DNA from: Chlamydomonas sphaeroides
Taxonomy: Eukaryota; Chlorophyta; Chlorophyceae; Chlamydomonadales; Chlamydomonadaceae
Length of the DNA stretch: 38,821 bases
Assembly (NCBI GenBank): GCA_001662425.1
Contig: BDDC01000213.1
Location: forward strand, 9,713 to 48,533
Direction: 5' to 3'
In this document: in pieces, positions 33,074 to 38,821 of the stretch
Position numbering within the stretch: position 1 is the first letter of the stretch
Layout of the letters: every line of letters begins with the position of its first letter
The notes under the pieces: model-generated
Told to the model about the DNA's origin: nothing
The model's database searches: none
Seen by the model: the letters and a program-made list of their open reading frames with translations, nothing else
Program-made: the position numbers and the translations under genes

Positions 33074-35072
33074 CTACGCAAAGCCCTTGCCTCGCTTGCC
33101 CTTGGTGTATACCTGCGAGGGGCCACAACGGACGGCACCGGCGAACAGGCAAGTAGCAGTCGGCTTGGCACAGCGACAAGTACGCCGGCAGCAAGCACCC
33201 GGGGTGTAGCTAGTGGGTGACGGCTCCTAGCAGACTGAAGCCCTGGGTGCACCGCCATGCACCCTGCCGCCCAGCTGCGCCCATGAGGCTCGCCTAAGAG
33301 GTGTTATCCAATCCTCCTGTCCGCGACAATGGCACCCTGCGCACCTTGCCCCTGCTGCCGCCGTCCCACTCCTCGCCGACCTTCTCGATGATGTACTTCT
33401 CGCCCTTGCATGACACCACGCGGCCGTCGATGTAGCGCACCTGCAGGCAGGGCAGGAGCGGCAGCCAGCATTGGGTCGGCAGGAAGTGTGGGGTCGGCAG
33501 AACAGGGCGCACAGGGTCCAGGGGGCCGTGACGCTCGAGCAGCCAAGTCCGGGAGGAGCGACCAGCATTGGCAGCAGTTGGACACAGCGTGGCGGCGCTT
33601 GCGGGCCAGTCCCAGCCCCCTCATGCGCCCCACCTTGGGCTTCTGCGCCGCATCCTTGTCCTGCCAGGGGTCCAGCGCCGGCAGCTTGGTGCCCTTCTTC
33701 CTGGGCTCCGCCGGCTGCGCCACCGGCGCCAGGTCCCACTTGTGCAGGATCGCGGCCTTGGCGCGGCCCCGCTCCGCCCGCTCTCGCTCCTCCCGCTCCG
33801 CCGCCCTTCCCGCCTCTGCCTCCCAGTCCGCCTCGGCGGCCGCCAGCTCCCTCGAGTCCGCGTCGAGCAGCCAGGCGGCCACCGCCTGACGGGGACATGG
33901 TGGGCGGGCAGTGACACGGACAGTGAGTAAAGGTGCGCAGGCACAGGAGCGCGCCCTTCGGCCAGGCGGCCACCGCCTGGGCGGAGGATCAAGGTGCGCA
34001 TGGGGCACTACGGGCGATAGACACATCCCAACATATCAGATACCACATGGTCCAGGAGTCTGCTACCGGGACCGCTGCATGATCAGAGCTTAGCGGTAGT
34101 GCGTCGGAAACAAAAGTGAAGCCCTGTAAGGCTGTCTTCTGTCCCCATCCTCGACTGGTTGATTGCGCTTTGGCCTTGCCTTCCAAGCGCATCAGTGCCG
34201 CGCTGGTGCCCTGCCGAGTACCCAGCTCACCTCTGCGCTGCCCCCAAACCGCCGCTCCAGGCAGTGCTGCAAGAAGGCCTCGCCCACTGCGCCCGAGCAC
34301 AGCTCCCACAGCTGCTGCACCGCCGCGCAGCAGGCGCCGGCGCCGGCCGCCGGGCACAAGTCATCCCGACAGGACGCCCGCGCGCCGCCCAGGCTGCTCG
34401 CGGCGCTGCCGCTACCGCTCGTGCTGGGCGCGCCGCTGGCGGCGCATGATGCAGACGACACTGACAGCGCACCCAGCTGTCGGGCCGCCGCAGCAGCGGC
34501 CAGCGCTGTTGCTGGAGCTGCGCTGGCTTGCCGTGCCTTGGCTGCTTGCCGTGCCTGGGCGTTGAGGAGGTGCGGGCCGAGGAAGGTGTGAGCAAGCGGC
34601 ATGTGCTGGTTGCTGCCAAGGCAAGTTCGCGCCGTGGCTCACCTCCTCCACGATGGCTGCTAGCCGTCTCCGCCGCGTGTCCTCCTTACAGGACTCGTAC
34701 GCCTCGCCGAGAGCGCCTGCTAACAGCATATCTAGGTGCTCCAGGTGGTCTGCAGGCATGGGGTGGAACAGCAAACCGTATGAACAAGGTGGAACTCTTC
34801 CAGTGGCTTTGGCGTGCGGGGCGCCCAGGAATCGGGTTGGCCAGGTAGTAGCTGACGTGACATGCGCTGAGGGGGGTCAGGGGCGCACGAATGGCACGAA
34901 CGGCAGGTGCTTCCATATCGTCTCCATACTCGCCCTCATCGTCCTCGCTGTCATCGTCTTCAACCATCGTCTCCAGCGTGGACGCAGCGTATTCCGCCAC
35001 AGCGTCGTCGAGGACCACGTCGGAACATCCGAGCTCTACGAGTGCTTGCAGAAGTCGCGACTGAAGCTCCAT
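33074..35072 (-). CDS. CUE-domain-containing protein 2 (CUEDC2)-like
   Basis: Six exons, 35072-34889, 34749-34643, 34554-34231, 33885-33634, 33440-33345 and 33112-33074, encode about 333 aa. Three landmarks match CUEDC2-type proteins. The first is the N-terminal helical part (MELQSRLLQALVELGCSDVV, then AVAEYAASTLE) with an acidic stretch. The second is a central RGRAKAAILHKWDL resembling the human LKSFILQKYMMVD segment. The third is the C-terminal VRYIDGRVVSCKGEKYII, followed by EEWDGGSRGK and then VYTKGKRGKGFA. Human CUEDC2 binds ubiquitin and affects NF-kB and receptor turnover; the algal role is unknown, and I could not point to a clear CUE core. The last exon is only 12 codons plus stop, but its phase and KGKRGKGF ending fit plant homologues. 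The exon 1 donor is the least certain border. The start lies about 115 bp after the likely poly(A) signal of the neighbouring exportin gene. Confidence 0.8.
33870..33979 (-). repeat. 19-bp direct repeat duplicating a splice-acceptor region
   Basis: The 19 bp at 33870-33888, which contain the start of exon 4 of the CUEDC2-like gene and its acceptor AG, recur exactly at 33961-33979 in the preceding intron, 91 bp away. Use of the upstream copy would add 91 nt and shift the frame, so the downstream copy is taken as the real acceptor. Confidence 0.85.
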
Positions 35073-35185
35073 CGACGCGTTGCACGTGCAATTAGACTTG
35101 AGACGTGAGGCTCGGCGCCCTAACGACCGACGTCGCGACTTCGTGTGTTGTTTGACTTGAGTCTTCACGAGCCAGCGCGGGCACG

Positions 35186-35190
35186 TTACA
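35186..35190 (-). terminator. Probable poly(A) signal TGTAA of the exportin-T gene
   Basis: On the minus strand TGTAA occurs about 590 nt after the exportin stop (35777) and 115 nt before the ATG of the CUEDC2-like gene, suiting a tight head-to-tail pair. No transcript data are available. Confidence 0.45.
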
Positions 35191-35776
35191 AACACTCCAG
35201 AGCAACGAAAGCGCCTGGGCTGCGCTGCTTGTAACTAGAGGTCGTCGCGCGACAGCCACACCCCGCACGCCCACACCTACAAAACCCGCGCCTACCCCTC
35301 CCGCACCCCAAGAAGCCCCAAGTTGCGACGCGCCACCAAGGCCCAACCGCCCACACCGGCAACCGCACCACAGCTGCGCACCACAGCCCACACGATGACA
35401 GCATGCACGCTGCACGATCCCATGCAGCTCCGCCCCCGAGCGTCTCCGCGGCGCCCACATGCTCGCATCGCGTGGCAGGTTCACAGCAGCCACGTCGCAC
35501 GAGCCCCCGTCCGAGTGCTACATCTGCGAGTCACCGCCCCCAGCACAACACTGGTACATGCACCAACGCGGCGCAAGAAAGGAAGCCGCTTTCGCTGCAT
35601 ACGCCAGCCGTCCGCCCCTGAAGCCCACCCAGCGACCCCTTCCCGGGCCCTGGTCTACTCGCCTCGGCACACCCCACCGCACCCCCAAGCGAGCAAGACC
35701 CCTGCAGCGCTCACCCCAGCCTGCTCCCACCCAGCCCCATCCTCCTGCCGATGCAACCGCGGCCCGGCCGCCGTTG

Positions 35777-38380
35777 TTACCGGCCCGCCGCCGCCGCTGC
35801 CGCCGCCTGCTGCTGTTGCTGCTGCTGCGCCGCCTGCTGGGCCCCCAGCATGAGCGCGCGCAGGTAGTCGCGCAGCTCGCGGGCCTCGCCCTAGCGGGAA
35901 GGGGAGGGTTGGGGCTTCCAAACTGAGTTTCATGTACATGTCAAGGTAAAGCTCTAAGCATAGAAAGTCATCACAAGGTATGTAAGATTGCGGTATGTTG
36001 GGAAGCGCAGTCCTAGCAGAGGGCGAATTGGATGAAGGCGAAGAGCCCCTGGTCTCAGCCCCGGCACCGGCAGACGCACCGACGCGGACGGTGTTGTGAG
36101 AGGACTAAAGGCCCAAGGAGGCTACAGAGCGCACAACCCTGGGCGCAGCCGCCGGCCGGCCGGGGTCCCCCCGGGCGCCATGGCTGTCCGGTTAGCGGCT
36201 GCAGCCACACGGCCCCTCCCGCCCCACCAGGCAGCCTCCAGGCCCCCTGCCCCCGTGTCCCGCGGGGCCCACCTGCCGTATGAGGCGCACCAGCTGCTGC
36301 TGCGCCTCGGGCGCCAGGCCCACGGCCGGCAGCACCGTGCCCAGCTGCGGACCGGGCGGCGGCGGCGGGGAGCATGTTCGGGGCACACATGGGTGCAACA
36401 TAACCGTCGGCCAGGGCCGTCCGCGCAGCGCCGGCCCTCGCTCCTCACCCACAAGCCACAACGCCCCTCCCGCCCGCCCTGGTCACGGCCCCAGCCACGC
36501 TATTCCGTCCACCGCCCACACGCCACTCCACACCGCCACCCTCATCGCTCGCCCCGCCCCACCCCGCCCCACCAGGTGCGCGGGGAACTCCTCGCCGCAC
36601 TTGGCGTAGATGAGCTTGAGCGCCGCCGCCGCGTCGCCCAGCAGGTTGAGCACCGCCGCGTCGCGCACGTCCAGCAGCCCAGACCCGGGGCCGCCGCCGC
36701 CGCTGCCGCCGCCGGGTCCCGCGCCCGCGCCCGTCAGCGCCGGCCGCAGCAGCCCCACGATGCACGCCTCCTCGCCCAGCCGCTCCATGGCGTAGCGACG
36801 GAAGCCCGGCACCACCTCGGAGCCGGGGCCGGCGGCGGCGCCCGCGGCCGCGGCGGAGGGGCCCGAGGGGCCGGCGGCGGCGCCCGAGGGGCCGGCGGCG
36901 CCGGCGGCATCGCCGGGGGTGCCGCACCAGTCGCCCACGAGGCGAGAGAAGACCTGCGGGCCGGGGCGGGAGGGTTTTACCATGGGTGTAACGAACTAGT
37001 TGCGAACCTCCGAGCGGGAGGGAGGTCATGGGTTGGGGTCAAGGTCTGGGGAGGCCGCGAGCCAGCCGCCGGCAACACGCCAGGTCTTCATGGCACGTCC
37101 CCAGGCCAGCCCCGCCTGCGGTTGCCAGCTGCTGGGTGTGGTCGAGTGGGGGCACCCAGGGCGCAGCGGCACCTGGCGCCAGTGCACGGCCCTCGCGGGG
37201 AGGGAAGGGGATGCACCAGGGATGCAGCGTCGTACTAACATACGGCCGCGTTGCTACCGGACCTCGCGGGGAGAGGTATATCATTGGTGTTACGCACGCG
37301 GGGAGGGGCGCACACGGGGCTGCGGCCCTGCGGCCGCACCTGCAAGCAGGTCCGCCGCACGTTGGCGTCGATGTGCCCGGCCGCGCCGCGTGTGAGGCCC
37401 ACCACCGCCGCCTCCAGCACGGGCGCGGGCACCGACAGCAGGCAGCGGCTGAGCGAGGCCTGCGGGGTGGGCAAGAGGCAAGAGGATGTGTTGGCAAGAG
37501 GATTGGTTGCTGTGTGAACAGCAGAACCACAGAGCGCAATTGCACGAACGCCGCCAGAGGCGCGCGACTTTCGCCTGCGGGCGGGGTGGCTGGCATGGTC
37601 GGGACCAGCAGTGCGCACCCCGTGCGGAAGAGCCAGCTAGACGTGCTCACGGCCCCCGGATAGACCGTGCGAGGGTGCGACGCGCCGTGGCCGCCGCCAG
37701 CGGGCCAGGTAGCGGTCTGGCTACGGGTGAGCTTTGAACGCCTCTGGCATAGACTGCATGAGCTCACGCTACATGCACAGCGCGTGTTGGTGCCCTGCAT
37801 GGCCCCACCTGCGTGGTGGCGCCCAGCAGCAGGTAGTAGGCCCGCTGCAGCTCGCCCCGCTCGCGCGCCTCCTCCAGCGTGGCTGCGGGGGGAGGGGCGG
37901 CGGGCAGCAGGGAGGCAGGGGTCGAGCAGGGGCCGGGGGCGGCAGGGGATCGGCAGCTGTGCGGCAGGCAGCAGCCAACAACGGCCGCAGCGCACACAGC
38001 CCAAGGCGGGAGGCGGCCTCCCGCTGACGCCCTCGCGGCGGCCCGCTCCGCCTGTCGGTACCAAAGGCGTCCCGCCCCCCGTGATCTCCTCTCGGCAACC
38101 CATCCCGTTCTTGGCGCTCGTGCAGTTGCGCCCTCACGCCCTCGTGCTGCCCGCCACGAAACACACCCTCCTGCCCCCACACCGCCCCACCCGTGGCGCC
38201 GTCGGTGGCGGGGCCCATGGCCGCGGGCGCGGCGCTCCTGCCGCTCCAGTCCCAGTCCTGCCCCAGCGCGCTGTGCAGCCGCATCAGCAGCGGCGGCAGC
38301 AGCGCCTCCAGCAGCGGCGCCAGCGCCTCGCGGTAGCGCGCCAGCAGCTGGTTCACCAGCACCACCAGCTCCGTGATGTC
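35777..38380 (-). CDS. XPOT: tRNA exportin (Exportin-T / XPOT / Los1 / PAUSED), C-terminal part, 5' end outside window
   Basis: Six exons, 38380-38191, 37882-37809, 37459-37340, 36953-36573, 36344-36273 and 35890-35777 (TAA 35779-35777), give 316 codons of the C terminus. XPOT is a karyopherin-beta that exports mature tRNA from the nucleus with RanGTP. The helical repeat content fits: VLVNQLLARYREALAPLLEA, then GELQRAYYLLLGA, and VFSRLVGDWCG, then PGFRRYAMERLGEEACIVGL. The last HEAT helices align with the human end in order: DAAVLNLLGDAAAALKLIYA, then KCGEEFPAHLLGTVLPAVGL, then EARELRDYLRALML. Algal features are a Gly/Ala/Pro insertion in the large exon and a final Gln6-Ala7 tail. Upstream exons were not found before the window edge, so the first codon shown (Asp) is internal. 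Assignment rests on motif order; a related importin is unlikely but not excluded. Confidence 0.82.
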
Positions 38381-38821
38381 CTGGCCAACGAGGGGGGAAG
38401 GGGGGCGGTGGAGAGCAGCGGGGTGTCGCGGTGTACGGCAGTTGACGCGTGCGGCGACCAAGCCGCACGGCCTCAGCGCCCGCGGCGCGACCGCGCCCTC
38501 ATGTAATTCTGCTTTACCCCCTCCTCCTGCGGACGCCGCCCCCACGCGCTCTGCTACCCCCACCACAACCACAACCTCATGCGGCATGTTTGCCCTTGCC
38601 CTCCTCCTCCCCTTCCGGGCGGCACCTGCACGTCACCCTCCTCACGCGCCCGCCCGCTAGCCCCCGACCCCACGCCCTGGTGACGTCAACCCCTCACGTC
38701 CCCCTCCCCAGCAACAGGCAACTTGATTAGCGTCCGTGCCTTTCTTCCCCTCTCCCCCCCGCCCCCTGCCATGGGACTTGTTCACTGTTCTCGCCACTAC
38801 AAATTTTGTACCCTCCGCATC
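38381..38821. other. Right end: intron of exportin-T, no exon recognised
   Basis: This segment lies upstream (in transcript direction) of the first exportin exon seen, whose acceptor is at 38381-38382. It is pyrimidine-rich on the plus strand and contains no stretch resembling importin-type helices. It is taken as intron sequence leading to exons beyond the window. Confidence 0.45.

Noticed and set aside
33294..33344. Read-through C terminus of the CUEDC2-like protein ending at the TAG near 33294
   Set aside because: A good GTGCGC donor at the end of GGSRGK and a downstream exon encoding the conserved KGKRGKGF ending explain the gene better.

Overview
This window reads as nuclear DNA of a green alga, most likely a chlorophycean (Chlamydomonas/volvocine or Sphaeropleales type). 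The base composition is very GC rich. All seven recognisable genes are eukaryotic. Six are broken by many short GT-AG introns, and RRP4 has one. Donors are mostly GTGAG/GTGCG, and acceptors are usually CAG, often GCAG. The motif TGTAA, the usual chlorophycean poly(A) signal, lies downstream of several stops. One gene is closest to a plant/algal plastid-development ATPase family. Exon coordinates were read by hand: every junction was checked for GT/AG, for reading-frame phase and for codon count.

Layout, left to right. (1) 1-1294 +: last four exons of splicing factor SYF1/XAB2. (2) 2357-5843 +: a complete 14-exon SpoIIIAA/Ycf45-type P-loop ATPase with a transit-peptide-like N terminus. (3) About 5.8-11.2 kb: long untranslated or intergenic DNA with a 53-bp tandem duplication, a hairpin followed by a T run, and weak unresolved coding signals on the minus strand near 7.2-8.9 kb. 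(4) 11224-18578 -: a very large (about 2,000 aa) unrecognised nuclear-looking protein. I see three diverged copies of one domain of roughly 100-125 aa in it, with a distant resemblance to plant B3 DNA-binding domains. (5) 21006-29576 -: a 26-exon, about 1,106-aa, 12-TM Patched/Dispatched/NPC1-type RND protein. (6) 30591-31888 +: exosome cap subunit RRP4, divergent from (5). (7) 33074-35072 -: a CUEDC2-like protein ending in a 12-codon terminal exon. (8) 35777-38380 -: the 3' half of tRNA exportin (XPOT/Los1/PAUSED), whose 5' part lies beyond the right edge.

The genes do not form a pathway or cluster. Splicing, exosome and tRNA-export genes are ordinary housekeeping neighbours. The items most worth following up are the three-repeat protein, the algal Patched-like transporter with both GxxxD motifs, and a dispersed repeat shared by two gene-free stretches. 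No rRNA, tRNA, CRISPR, phage or complete transposon was recognised.
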